NCBI GenBank assembly: GCA_017410265.1
Contig: JAFQRC010000003.1
Span: forward strand, 186,001-250,000
Source: Ruminococcus sp.
GTDB taxonomy: Bacteria > Bacillota > Clostridia > Oscillospirales > Acutalibacteraceae
Direction: 5' to 3'
DNA: 64,000 nt
A program made the translations under genes and the position numbers. The notes under the pieces are model-generated. The model did no database searches and had not been told where the DNA came from. It saw nothing but the letters and a program-made list of their open reading frames with translations. Shown here one piece after another: positions 53,525-61,947 of the stretch (positions are counted from its first letter, which is position 1; every line of letters starts with the position of its first letter).

Positions 53525-54232
53525 ATGGATATTTATAAAATCGCCGAGCTTTCTATCGGCGTAGAAAACCAATCAGACTTCACAAAAGAATATATGAAAG
53601 ACTACCTCTGTGATGAAAACGAGCCTGATTTTGTTGTTACTGTCACTCAGGAAATGATAAGCTGCGAGAAAGAAATCGCAGTTGAAGAAGTGCCCGAGCA
53701 GTACTACGAGCTGACATCGGTTTTGCGCGTAATATGCCACACTATTGTTGAGAAATACAACGGCTTCTTTCTGCATTGTTCGTGCCTTGAATATGAGGGT
53801 GAGGCTATCATATTCACAGCAAAAAGTGGTACGGGTAAATCCACTCACGCTCGTTTGTGGCGCGAGTATTTAGGCGATAAAGTCACCACGATAAATGACG
53901 ACAAGCCGATTGTAAGGTTCATAGACGGTAGATTTTACATCTACGGTACTCCGTGGAACGGAAAGCACTCGTTGTCAAACAACATCAAAGCTCCGATTAA
54001 AGCTATCTACTATCTGCATCAGGCAAAGGAGAATAAAGTCGTACGCTGTGACAGTATTTCTTCTATCACAAAGCTATTATCTCAGACAGTTCTCCCGAAT
54101 AGCAAGGAAAGCATGAACTCCCTGCTTAGTATGCTTGAACAATTGTTGTCAACTATTCCTATGTTTGATTTATACTGTGATATCTCAAAAAACGCAGTAG
54201 ATGCAGTTTTAAATTCTTTAATCGAAATATAA
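53525..54232 (+). CDS. HPr kinase/PEPCK-fold P-loop protein, orphan
   Basis: 235 residues. The central P-loop TAKSGTGKSTHARLW (about 98-112), the TTINDDKPIVRF motif and the YGTPWNGKHSLSNN region resemble the HPr-kinase catalytic domain. The N-terminal HPr-kinase regulatory domain is absent; instead there is a ~90-residue beta-rich domain. Such stand-alone HprK-like proteins are usually tied to PqqD or radical-SAM peptide systems, but no precursor or radical SAM gene is adjacent. The target is unknown. Start behind GAGG; own promoter and terminator, so monocistronic. Confidence 0.8.
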   Translation: MDIYKIAELSIGVENQSDFTKEYMKDYLCDENEPDFVVTVTQEMISCEKEIAVEEVPEQYYELTSVLRVICHTIVEKYNGFFLHCSCLEYEGEAIIFTAKSGTGKSTHARLWREYLGDKVTTINDDKPIVRFIDGRFYIYGTPWNGKHSLSNNIKAPIKAIYYLHQAKENKVVRCDSISSITKLLSQTVLPNSKESMNSLLSMLEQLLSTIPMFDLYCDISKNAVDAVLNSLIEI

Positions 54233-54242
54233 CAAACATTAA

Positions 54243-54270
54243 AAAGCGACGGTCATTTAGCCGTCGCTTT
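54243..54270 (+). terminator. Terminator of the HPr-kinase-like gene
   Basis: Perfect 10-bp stem (54243-54252 with 54261-54270), 8-nt loop, then AATTTTATTTT. Confidence 0.9.
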
Positions 54271-54274
54271 AATT

Positions 54275-55135
54275 TTATTTTGTCATAAACAGAACGCCTA
54301 AGGTATTCGGTCCACAGTGTGAAGAAATAGTGCATGAAGCGCGAGTAACGAAAACTTCGTCAAATATATTCTTCTCAACAAGTGCGTTTTTCACGCTCTG
54401 AACAAGCTCTTCGTCACAGCCTGCGTGAGTAACAAAGGCACGAGCTGTATCAAGTTCACCGTACTTTGTGATGATATCGTTGAGATAGTCGATGCAAACC
54501 TTGTTGAATTTACCTCTGTATTTCTTGTTAACGCCCATCTTACCGTGCTCCTGAGTAGAAACCTCGATACAAGGCTTCAGGCTCAGAAGGTTAGCACCGA
54601 AAGCTTCGACAGCGGAACATCTGCCGCCTGCTGCTAAGAAGTCAAGCTTATCAATAACAAAGCTAGCGTGACTTTTATGTACCATCTGTGACACAGCATC
54701 AGCTACTTCCTTTGCACTCTTGCCCTGTTCAATGAGTTCAGCAGCTTTGATAACAATGAGTCCTGTGCCTGTGCTCAGGTTGCACGAATCAACAACCTCT
54801 ACTCTGCCGTCAAATTCATTTGAAGCGAGCTTTGCAGACTGGTGAGTAACAGAAAGACTTGAGCCCAAGCTGATGTGAACGATGTCGTATCCCTCGTCGA
54901 TAAATTTCTGCCAGAATTCGGTGTATTCACCTACACTCATAGCAGCAGTACGAGGAAGCTCCTTTGTTTTATAGAAATGGTCGTATATCTCTTCAGGAGT
55001 GATAGTTTCCCAGTCATCATAGGTGTTGTCACCCAAGTTGATGTGAAGAGGAATATCGTGAACATTATATCTCTTTATCAATTCTTTATTAAGGTCGCAG
55101 GTTCTGTCAGCTGTTAAAACAACTTTATTAGCCAT
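54275..55135 (-). CDS. DegV family fatty-acid-binding protein
   Basis: 286 residues. DegV proteins bind acyl chains and present them to fatty-acid kinase in Firmicutes. Family marks: VVLTADRTCDLNKEL, then the loop LPRTAAMSVGEYTEF, IVHISLGSSLSVTHQSAKLA, VVDSCNLSTGTGLIVIKAAE and FLAAGGRCSAVEAFG. The start at 55135 is chosen because GGGAGGTAAAG precedes it; the ATG at 55201 adds 22 residues without family character. It diverges from the GH31 gene. Confidence 0.93.
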   Translation of the reverse strand: MANKVVLTADRTCDLNKELIKRYNVHDIPLHINLGDNTYDDWETITPEEIYDHFYKTKELPRTAAMSVGEYTEFWQKFIDEGYDIVHISLGSSLSVTHQSAKLASNEFDGRVEVVDSCNLSTGTGLIVIKAAELIEQGKSAKEVADAVSQMVHKSHASFVIDKLDFLAAGGRCSAVEAFGANLLSLKPCIEVSTQEHGKMGVNKKYRGKFNKVCIDYLNDIITKYGELDTARAFVTHAGCDEELVQSVKNALVEKNIFDEVFVTRASCTISSHCGPNTLGVLFMTK

Positions 55136-55227
55136 TATCTTTACCTCCCTATTGTTATCGTAAAAAAACAATGATATACTACTATTATAATGATTATTCA
55201 TTAAATTTCAATACGCGGTGAACAATT

Positions 55228-57216
55228 ATGGTCAAAAAATTTACTTTTAACAACCCGATTCCTACAAAAGCTGTAGTTGCTGATATAAAAGCCTCAAATG
55301 ATAAGCTTTTATACTTTGAATATAAAGACAACAGCTTTGTTTATACAATGAGCGATTCTGCTTGCGTATACGGCTTGGGTGAGGCTGTGCGCGGCATCAA
55401 CAAGCGCGGTTGGATATACGAGGGCTACTGCTCTGATGACCCTAACCACAGCGAGGACAAGCGCTCACTCTACGGCGCTCATAACTTCCTCATCGTTGAT
55501 GATAAATCAAGCGGCGGTGACCGTTTCGGAGTTTTCTTTGACTATCCTGCCCGCATCACCTTTGATATCGGTTACACTGATTCTTCAAAGCTTGTTGTCA
55601 GCGTAGACAAAGCTGACCTTGATGTTTACATCATCGAGGGCGAAACTCTGCGCGAAATCGTAAAGAATTTCCGCGCTATCATCGGTATGAGCTATATTGC
55701 GCCGAAATGGGCATTCGGCTTTATGCAGAGCAGATGGAGCTATTTCACTAAAGACGATGTTGTGCGAATTGCTGATTCCTACAAAGAAGCTGACATTCCG
55801 CTAGACGCAATTTTCCTTGATATTGACTACATGGAGCGCTACAAAGACTTCACTATAAACGACGAGCGCTTCCCTGATTTTGCTAAGTTTGTTTCATACA
55901 TGAAAGCTCGCGGTATCCGTCTTGTGCCGATTATCGACGCTGCTGTCAAGGTTGAAGACGGGTACGATGTCTATGAAGAGGGAAAGAAAAACAACTACTT
56001 CTGCAAAGACGAAAACGGTGATGACTACATCGTCGGCGTATGGCCGGGCAAAACCGTCTTCCCTGATTTTATGAATGAAGAAGCTAATAAGTGGTTTGGC
56101 GATAAATATAAGTTCCTCACTGATATGGGGATTGAGGGTTTCTGGAACGATATGAACGAGCCTGCCATTTTCTACTCTGAAAAAGGCGTAGCGCGCGCTT
56201 TTGAAGAAATTGAAAAGTACAAAAACATTCCGCTTGACGCAAACACTTTCTTTGACTGTCGAGATGTTTTCTCAAGACTTTCTAACTCTCAGGAAGACTA
56301 CAACTCTTTCTACCACAACTACGACGGCAAAATCTACAAGCACAACGATATCCACAACCTCTACGGCTACTTTATGACAAAGTCGGCGAGCGACGCTTTT
56401 AGAAGAAACAACCCTGAAAAGCGTACTCTTTTGTTCTCTCGAGCATCTTACATTGGTGCTCACCGATACGGCGGTATCTGGACAGGTGACAACCATTCGT
56501 GGTGGTCGCATATTCTTCTGTGCTTAAAGCAGATGCCATCACTGAACATGTGCGGTTTTATGTATTCAGGCTGTGATATCGGAGGATTTAACGGCAACTG
56601 TACAAAGGATTTGTTACTGCGTTGGCTATCCCTTTCTATTTTCACTCCACTTATGAGAAATCACTCCGCGTGCGGTACAAAAGACCAGGAGTGCTTTGCT
56701 TTTGGTGATACTGAGTCTTTCAAAAACATCGTTGACCTCAGATATCGCCTCTTACCATACATCTACAGCGAATATATGAAAGCGACTCTTTCAAACGATA
56801 TGTATATCAGACCGCTTTCGTTTGATTTTGAAGATGACGAAATGGCAAAAACTGTTGAAGACCAGCTGATGGTCGGCGATTCAATTATGATAGCGCCTGT
56901 CTACACTCAGAATGCTAAGGGCAGATATGTATACCTCCCTGAAAACATGACTGCAATCAAACTTAATAACGACGGCACTATCACTGAAAGTGAAATAAAA
57001 AAAGGACATCACTATATTGAGGTAGCACTTGATGAAGTTATGTTCTTTGTACGAGAGGGTCGTTGTGTTCCTCTTTGTAACAGAGCTGATAATGTTGACT
57101 CTATCGACGAGAATACCATCAAACTCTACGGCTCTGGCGACTCCTACGAGCTCTACACTGACGACGGCTATACCACCACTCCTACCCTTTCAAATATCAG
57201 AACTTTAACAAAATAA
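55228..57216 (+). CDS. Alpha-glucosidase, glycoside hydrolase family 31
   Basis: 662 residues, no signal peptide, so cytoplasmic. Retaining alpha-glucosidase fold: YGLGEAVRGINKRG, then FMQSRWSYFTKDDV, LDAIFLDIDYMERYKDF. The nucleophile Asp is in GFWNDMNEPAIFY, and the acid/base Asp is in YGGIWTGDNHSWWSH. It would split glucose from imported malto- or isomalto-oligosaccharides, fitting a starch-using organism. Xylosidase or other GH31 activity cannot be excluded by eye. It is slightly shorter than many GH31 enzymes, with a reduced C-terminal beta domain. Confidence 0.95.
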   Translation: MVKKFTFNNPIPTKAVVADIKASNDKLLYFEYKDNSFVYTMSDSACVYGLGEAVRGINKRGWIYEGYCSDDPNHSEDKRSLYGAHNFLIVDDKSSGGDRFGVFFDYPARITFDIGYTDSSKLVVSVDKADLDVYIIEGETLREIVKNFRAIIGMSYIAPKWAFGFMQSRWSYFTKDDVVRIADSYKEADIPLDAIFLDIDYMERYKDFTINDERFPDFAKFVSYMKARGIRLVPIIDAAVKVEDGYDVYEEGKKNNYFCKDENGDDYIVGVWPGKTVFPDFMNEEANKWFGDKYKFLTDMGIEGFWNDMNEPAIFYSEKGVARAFEEIEKYKNIPLDANTFFDCRDVFSRLSNSQEDYNSFYHNYDGKIYKHNDIHNLYGYFMTKSASDAFRRNNPEKRTLLFSRASYIGAHRYGGIWTGDNHSWWSHILLCLKQMPSLNMCGFMYSGCDIGGFNGNCTKDLLLRWLSLSIFTPLMRNHSACGTKDQECFAFGDTESFKNIVDLRYRLLPYIYSEYMKATLSNDMYIRPLSFDFEDDEMAKTVEDQLMVGDSIMIAPVYTQNAKGRYVYLPENMTAIKLNNDGTITESEIKKGHHYIEVALDEVMFFVREGRCVPLCNRADNVDSIDENTIKLYGSGDSYELYTDDGYTTTPTLSNIRTLTK

Positions 57217-57230
57217 AAAACAAGGCACTC

Positions 57231-57254
57231 CAACGAGTGCCTTGAATTACTTTG
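57231..57254 (-). terminator. Terminator of pduL
   Basis: Perfect 10-bp stem (57231-57240 with 57245-57254), loop CAAC, then a run of six uridines on the minus strand. It also lies 14 nt past the convergent GH31 stop. Confidence 0.9.
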
Positions 57255-57269
57255 ACTTTGATATATCTA

Positions 57270-57836
57270 TCACGCGATGATTTCACCGTCAACAGTGCCT
57301 ACGATACCTGCAGCATTTGACTCATCAGTATCGATATGCATAGCAGGGAAGAAATTAGGATGCACACGGCAAACAACATCACCGAAAACGAGCTTTCTGC
57401 CCTCGCCACCTACAGCAACTGACACAATCTGCTTATCCTCAACGCCGAACTGCTGAGCAGCTTCAGGAGTGAGGTGAATGTGTCTTTTAGCTACGATGAT
57501 ACCATTGTCGATTTCAACTTCACCCTTAGGGCCAACAAGCTTACAGCCAGGAGTATTAGCAACATCGCCTGACTCTCTGACAGGAGCTGTGACGCCGAGT
57601 TTTCTAGCGTCTGTGAAAGCAACCTCAATCTGGTCAGCATTTCTGAAAGGACCTAAAATAGACATAGTGAGCTCGCCCTTTGGACCAACTACAGTAACTC
57701 TCTCAGCGCAAGCGAACTGACCAGGCTGTGAAAGGTCCTTTTTATTAGTAAGAGTAGCATCCTCACCAAAAAGTGTAGCGAATGTTTCTGCTGTAACATG
57801 GATATGACGAGCAGAAGTTTCAACCATAATTTTCAT
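57270..57836 (-). CDS. pduL: Phosphate acyltransferase PduL
   Basis: 188 residues. Converts acyl-CoA and phosphate to acyl-phosphate. Two zinc-binding HIH motifs (SARHIHVTAE; VAKRHIHLTPE), the RVTVVGPKGELTMSILGPFR segment and HPNFFPAMHIDTDE match PduL. No microcompartment shell or propanediol genes adjoin, and there is no N-terminal encapsulation peptide, so it probably works in the cytosol as acetyl-CoA:phosphate acetyltransferase in fermentation. Start behind AGGTGG. Confidence 0.94.
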   Translation of the reverse strand: MKIMVETSARHIHVTAETFATLFGEDATLTNKKDLSQPGQFACAERVTVVGPKGELTMSILGPFRNADQIEVAFTDARKLGVTAPVRESGDVANTPGCKLVGPKGEVEIDNGIIVAKRHIHLTPEAAQQFGVEDKQIVSVAVGGEGRKLVFGDVVCRVHPNFFPAMHIDTDESNAAGIVGTVDGEIIA

Positions 57837-57925
57837 ACTTTTACCACCTATCTTTATTTTATCAAGTATATTCTACATCAATTATGCAGAAATTTCAACT
57901 TATTTCGCAACAAGAGGTGATTTTT

Positions 57926-58498
57926 TTGAACTTAAACTGGAACGAACTGAAAAACGAATGCTTAAAGTGCGAAAAATGTGACTTATGCAAAACCCGCACG
58001 AATGTTGTATTCGGTGTTGGAAACGAAAATGCAGAAGTACTTTTTATCGGTGAAGGACCAGGAGAAAACGAGGATTTGCAGGGCGAGCCGTTTGTGGGTA
58101 GAGCAGGAAAACTTCTCGACAAGCTACTATACGCTGTTGACCTCGACCGTAATAAGAACATTTACATCGCAAATATAGTCAAATGCCGTCCTCCGAAAAA
58201 CCGCGACCCATTCGCCCAGGAACAAATTGAGTGTATGGACTGGCTCAGGGCACAGACCAGACTAATAAAACCAAAAATCATCGTCTGTCTTGGCAGAATA
58301 GCGGGAATGAAAATCATCAAAGAGGATTTGAAAATCAGCAAAGAACACGGACAGTGGTTTTTCAAAAACGGAGTACACATCATGGCGATGTACCACCCTG
58401 CCGCTATACTTCGTAATCCAAACCAGATGGAAGACGCGCTGAAAGATTTTATTGTTCTCAGGGAGAAAATAAAAGAAGTGTGTGAGCACACATATTAA
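57926..58498 (+). CDS. Uracil-DNA glycosylase, family 4 (Fe-S)
   Basis: 190 residues. Removes uracil from DNA. The N-terminal Fe-S cysteines are in CLKCEKCDLC, with more in IVKCRPPKNR and IIVCLGRIAG. The uracil-pocket motifs are LFIGEGPGENED and MYHPAAILRNPNQ. The start is TTG at 57926, chosen because GAGGTG lies 6 nt upstream; the ATG at 57884 has no ribosome site. It diverges from pduL and is followed by a strong terminator. Confidence 0.94.
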   Translation: MNLNWNELKNECLKCEKCDLCKTRTNVVFGVGNENAEVLFIGEGPGENEDLQGEPFVGRAGKLLDKLLYAVDLDRNKNIYIANIVKCRPPKNRDPFAQEQIECMDWLRAQTRLIKPKIIVCLGRIAGMKIIKEDLKISKEHGQWFFKNGVHIMAMYHPAAILRNPNQMEDALKDFIVLREKIKEVCEHTY

Positions 58499-58513
58499 GC
58501 TTTCAAAAACAAG

Positions 58514-58539
58514 AAAGGCACTCCATACGGAGTGCCTTT
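58514..58539. terminator. Bidirectional terminator
   Basis: Perfect 11-bp stem (58514-58524 with 58529-58539) flanked by T-rich sequence on one side and A-rich on the other. It ends both the glycosylase gene and the convergent surface-protein gene. Confidence 0.9.
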
Positions 58540-58560
58540 TTATGTGTTAATCAGATTAGA

Positions 58561-59571
58561 TTATGCTCTGGATTTTCTAGAAATAACAACTGCGCCAGCA
58601 GCAGCGATCATAAGACCAAGCATGATGAAGAGAACTGTTGTCTCCTGACCTGTCTTTGTGTTGCTACCTGAGCCTGAACCGCCGCCAGTTGAACCTGAGC
58701 CACCTGTTGAACCTGAGCCACCTGCTGTGCCACCTGATGGTGTCTTGTTAGATTCTTCGTTCTTACCGGTTGGAAGGCTTGATTTCTCAGCACTCCAGTC
58801 AACTTCTACCTTTGTGTTAGCGATAGCCTCTTTAACGTTTTCCTGCTTGAGCTCGAGAGCAGCAGCTGTGTCGTCGAGAAGAGTCTGGTCGTCTTTACCT
58901 GAGTATGTTCTAGCGTTTGTGAGTTTCTCTGTAAGGAAACCTTCGAACATAGCCTGTGGAGATGTTGTAGAAGGAACGCAAGTACCAACAACGTTACCGA
59001 TAGAAGTTACGCACTTCTCAGGACCGTATACTGTAGGATCCTGATTCTTCCAGAAAGCAGCCTGAGCTGTCTTTGAGCTATCTTCAGGGTTCTCATATGT
59101 TGTACCATCACAGTAAGCTGTGTCACCGATACAAGGTGTACCAGCTAAGAGGTTGTATGTCTGCATACCGTTCTCGTTAGAGAAAATAACAGCATAAAGA
59201 GTGTTTGAATCAAGAGTTACACCCTTAGCGTCTAAGTCATAAGTCCAGATGCCGTCGCCGTCTTTATCAGTACAAGCTTCAGCCTTAGCCTGCCAAGCAT
59301 AGAAAGAATCGCCGCCGTATACCCATACATGACAGAAAACTTTCTTGAAGTTATTCCAACCAGCTGAGTTAGCGTCAAAGTTGAATGTGTTAGCAGCAGC
59401 TGTCTCAGCACCTGCATCAGCGCCTGTATCAGCAGCACCGTCAGCAGCTACACCAGCAACAGCATCAGCGCTGTTATCAGCGATTTCAACCTGAGCTGCA
59501 GAAGCAGCAACCATAGCTACGCTCATAAGCATAACAACTGCGAGCATAACGCTCATAATTCTTTTGAACAT
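58561..59571 (-). CDS. Cell-surface protein A with starch-module-like domain and (N)TKTG tail
   Basis: 336 residues. Signal peptide 1-25 or so (VAMVAASAAQ). An Ala/Asp-rich segment precedes a domain at about 55-165 with VFCHVWVYGGDSFYAWQ, IWTYDLDAKG and AVIFSNENGMQTYNL. This pattern resembles CBM26-type starch modules but adds four cysteines. A helical region (AALELKQENVKEAI) and a Gly/Ser linker follow. The end NTKTGQE, a hydrophobic helix and RKSRA looks like a non-canonical sortase signal. The start at 59571 follows GGAGGAG. A paralogue lies just upstream at 59757-60527. The ligand is unknown. Confidence 0.75.
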   Translation of the reverse strand: MFKRIMSVMLAVVMLMSVAMVAASAAQVEIADNSADAVAGVAADGAADTGADAGAETAAANTFNFDANSAGWNNFKKVFCHVWVYGGDSFYAWQAKAEACTDKDGDGIWTYDLDAKGVTLDSNTLYAVIFSNENGMQTYNLLAGTPCIGDTAYCDGTTYENPEDSSKTAQAAFWKNQDPTVYGPEKCVTSIGNVVGTCVPSTTSPQAMFEGFLTEKLTNARTYSGKDDQTLLDDTAAALELKQENVKEAIANTKVEVDWSAEKSSLPTGKNEESNKTPSGGTAGGSGSTGGSGSTGGGSGSGSNTKTGQETTVLFIMLGLMIAAAGAVVISRKSRA

Positions 59572-59634
59572 AATAATCTCCTCCAAAATTTTAAAAATTG
59601 CATAATCCTAAAGATTAAACACTTTAGCAAATAA

Positions 59635-59663
59635 ATTATACTACAATCAAATAATTTTTGCAA
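59635..59663 (-). promoter_or_regulatory. Promoter of surface protein A gene
   Basis: Minus strand TTGCAA (59658-59663), 17-nt spacer, TATAAT (59635-59640). Confidence 0.7.
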
Positions 59664-59756
59664 TATAGAGTTATTAAATTATAGTAAAAAATTACACAAA
59701 TATTACAAGGATTTATTGATGTTTTTAAACAAATTTATATAAATCCAAAGTTAGTA

Positions 59757-60527
59757 TCAGCCGCGCTTTTTGCGAGAAATAACGACGATAATAATAACCG
59801 CAGCTATTAAGAGCACAACAGCTCCACCGATGATATACCAGATTGAGAAATTTATGCTTGAGCTATCGCTCTTTTCATTATCAGCTACAATTTCAGCCTC
59901 AGTTTCTTCCTCAGTTGGAGCTTCTGTTTCAATCTCAACCTCAGGGAACTCAATGCTTACACCCTCGCTGTTTCCCCAGCTAAGATCAAGATTATCATTA
60001 AATACACCATCCGGGTCAACAGTAGCGCCGTCAGAACCAATCTGTGCAACAGGGTGAACAGAATCTCTGTTTGAAAGCCAGTGAGCGACTGTACATCTCT
60101 TTGAAGAGTCCACAGGGTTTACGCAGGTGTCACCTTCACAGACAACAATATCTCCCAGACAAGCTGAAGTAAAACTGAGATTGTAGGTCTGCATACCGTT
60201 TTCATTAGAGAAAATAACTGCGTATGAAGCATCCTCTTTAAACTCAAAACCAGACACATCATAGCTCCAGTAGCCATTACCTAAATCTTCGCAACGCTCG
60301 TCTTTACTCTGCCAAGCAAAGAAATCTCCGCCGTCGTTTCCCTCACTCCAGATGTGACAGAAAACTACGGAAAAATTGTGCCATGCAACTGAAGTTTCAG
60401 TTGGTATCTGGAAATAGATACAGTCTTTCGATGTTTTCAACGCGTCCGTGCTGTCAGCAGCACTAACAGTTACAGCAGAACACAAAAGAACTAAAACAGC
60501 CAAAACTAAACAAATAATCTTTTTCAT
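59757..60527 (-). CDS. Cell-surface protein B, paralogue of A, membrane-anchored
   Basis: 256 residues. Signal peptide 1-23 (AVTVSAAD). The domain at about 40-165 matches protein A closely (NFSVVFCHIWSEGND; AVIFSNENGMQTYNLSFTS; NPVDSSKRCTVAHW) with the cysteines conserved. A short Glu/Thr/Pro linker (EIETEAPTEEE) leads to a transmembrane helix and RKKRG. No TG motif is seen, so it is probably membrane-anchored rather than wall-linked. Start behind GGAGG. Own promoter. Ligand unknown. Confidence 0.75.
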   Translation of the reverse strand: MKKIICLVLAVLVLLCSAVTVSAADSTDALKTSKDCIYFQIPTETSVAWHNFSVVFCHIWSEGNDGGDFFAWQSKDERCEDLGNGYWSYDVSGFEFKEDASYAVIFSNENGMQTYNLSFTSACLGDIVVCEGDTCVNPVDSSKRCTVAHWLSNRDSVHPVAQIGSDGATVDPDGVFNDNLDLSWGNSEGVSIEFPEVEIETEAPTEEETEAEIVADNEKSDSSSINFSIWYIIGGAVVLLIAAVIIIVVISRKKRG

Positions 60528-60556
60528 AAAATAACCTCCGTTATGTTTATGACATA

Positions 60557-60585
60557 ATTATACAATATACATCACGATATTTCAA
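60557..60585 (-). promoter_or_regulatory. Promoter of surface protein B gene
   Basis: Minus strand TTGAAA (60580-60585), 17-nt spacer, TATAAT (60557-60562). Confidence 0.7.
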
Positions 60586-60631
60586 CAACACATTATCAAT
60601 AAAAAGTGAATATACAAGCAAAATAAAAGAA

Positions 60632-60655
60632 AAAGGCGGTTATAAAACCGCCTTT
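60632..60655 (-). terminator. Terminator of the cohesin-like surface protein C gene
   Basis: Perfect 10-bp stem (60632-60641 with 60646-60655), 4-nt loop, then uridine-rich sequence on the minus strand. Confidence 0.9.
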
Positions 60656-60666
60656 AAATGCAGAGA

Positions 60667-61578
60667 TTATTCAGTCACAGTGTTCTTCTTTTTATAAACT
60701 ACAAATGCGCCTATACCGCCACCTGCTACAATCAGTACGATAACAATCCAGAACCAGATAGAAGTGAAAATACCGCCATCTTCACCGGTCTGTGATGGTG
60801 AAGCTGTAACGCTATCAGGTGAGCTTACTCCGCCATTTTCTGAAATAGAAGTATTGGTATCGCTGTTTTCAGAGCTCTTTTCAGTGGACTTATCAGTATC
60901 TTTATCTTTATCTTTATTAGTGTTCTTATCCTTAGGCTTGTCAGTAGGCTTTTCTAAATCCTTTTCGCTGATATCACCGTTGTTTGATGGGGTCTTTTCA
61001 GCCATATTTACATTAGCATCGTTGCTGTCACCGGTAACAGAGTTAATAAACAGACCCTGTGACTGCTCGTCTTTTACATTAAGCTCAGGAGCAGCATCTT
61101 TGACAACATCTTTACCATTTACCTGCACATCACATTTGAATGTATATGTAGTAAACTGTTCCAAAGACTCAGGATATAGATAGCGAATATAGTATTTGAT
61201 ATGAGTATCAGCTTTTGCCATAGCTTTGAACTTAACAGTAACCATAGATTTGTTATCAAAAGCAACACCGTTTAAAATAGACCAGTTTCCGATAACTTCA
61301 TCCTTCAGATTAGGGTTGATAACAGCACGGTGCTCATCTTCATCAAAGCTGCCTGTAAAGTCAGCAACCTCCTGAACCTGAAGAACAGAGGAGTCAAAAT
61401 AGACAGAAAAGTCACAGCCAACAACCTTCTCAGGAACTGTAAGCTTGAGAGAATAAATAACTTCGTCACCTTTGTTGACAGAAACTTCAGTTTCAGCAGA
61501 TGTAGCAGCAGAAGCAGAAACAGCAGTAACTGCAACAAGCATAAGTATTGTCATTAGTATAGCAATAAATTTTTTCAT
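60667..61578 (-). CDS. Cell-surface protein C with one cohesin-like domain
   Basis: 303 residues. Signal peptide 1-25 (AVSASAAT). The domain at about 28-170 resembles cohesin: NKGDEVIYSLKLTVPEKVVG, then CDFSVYFDSSVLQVQEV and GVAFDNKSMVTVKFKAMAKA. A charged linker (KPTDKPKDKNTNKDKDKDTD) follows, then PSQTGED, a membrane helix and KKKNTVTE, a sortase-like end. Cohesins bind dockerins on enzymes; no dockerin gene is in the window, so other beta-sandwich functions remain possible. The start at 61578 follows AAAGG; an upstream in-frame TTG at 61596 is less likely. Confidence 0.65.
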   Translation of the reverse strand: MKKFIAILMTILMLVAVTAVSASAATSAETEVSVNKGDEVIYSLKLTVPEKVVGCDFSVYFDSSVLQVQEVADFTGSFDEDEHRAVINPNLKDEVIGNWSILNGVAFDNKSMVTVKFKAMAKADTHIKYYIRYLYPESLEQFTTYTFKCDVQVNGKDVVKDAAPELNVKDEQSQGLFINSVTGDSNDANVNMAEKTPSNNGDISEKDLEKPTDKPKDKNTNKDKDKDTDKSTEKSSENSDTNTSISENGGVSSPDSVTASPSQTGEDGGIFTSIWFWIVIVLIVAGGGIGAFVVYKKKNTVTE

Positions 61579-61609
61579 ACTAAACATCCTTTCCAAAATA
61601 CTATGTTAC

Positions 61610-61638
61610 ATTATACTACATATATCATAAGATTTCAA
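61610..61638 (-). promoter_or_regulatory. Promoter of surface protein C gene
   Basis: Minus strand TTGAAA (61633-61638), 17-nt spacer, TATAAT (61610-61615). It is the same pair of hexamers as at surface protein B. Confidence 0.7.
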
Positions 61639-61885
61639 TTAAAAAATTGTAAATAAAAGTAGTAATATATGTAAATGTAACTGTCAATAAACAATACACA
61701 CTATGTACAACAAAAAATAAGATGTTTTAATACACTCAATATATAAAATCTTTAATGAAACATTTATTTAGGAATAGACATATAAAATCAAAGAATGTTT
61801 CCCCTTTGAGTAGTGGCTGATGATATTCTTTGTAACTAAACAATATTTAATCTATAACTACATTATTGTTTTATAAAAGCAACGA

Positions 61886-61908
61886 ACCCCCTTCAAGATG
61901 AAGGGGGT
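61886..61908 (-). terminator. Terminator of the scaffold-like gene
   Basis: Perfect 10-bp stem (61886-61895 with 61899-61908), loop of 3, about 40 nt past the stop; only a modest U run follows. Confidence 0.75.
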
Positions 61909-61947
61909 CCGAATTATATTTGATTAAAATATCAGACTCAAAAGAGA

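Larger units (their letters stand above)
61579..61947 (-). other. AT-rich intergenic region before surface protein C
   Basis: 369 nt without a gene. It holds the surface protein C promoter (61610-61638) and the scaffold-like gene's terminator (61886-61908). The remaining AT-rich DNA shows nothing I can call. Confidence 0.6.
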
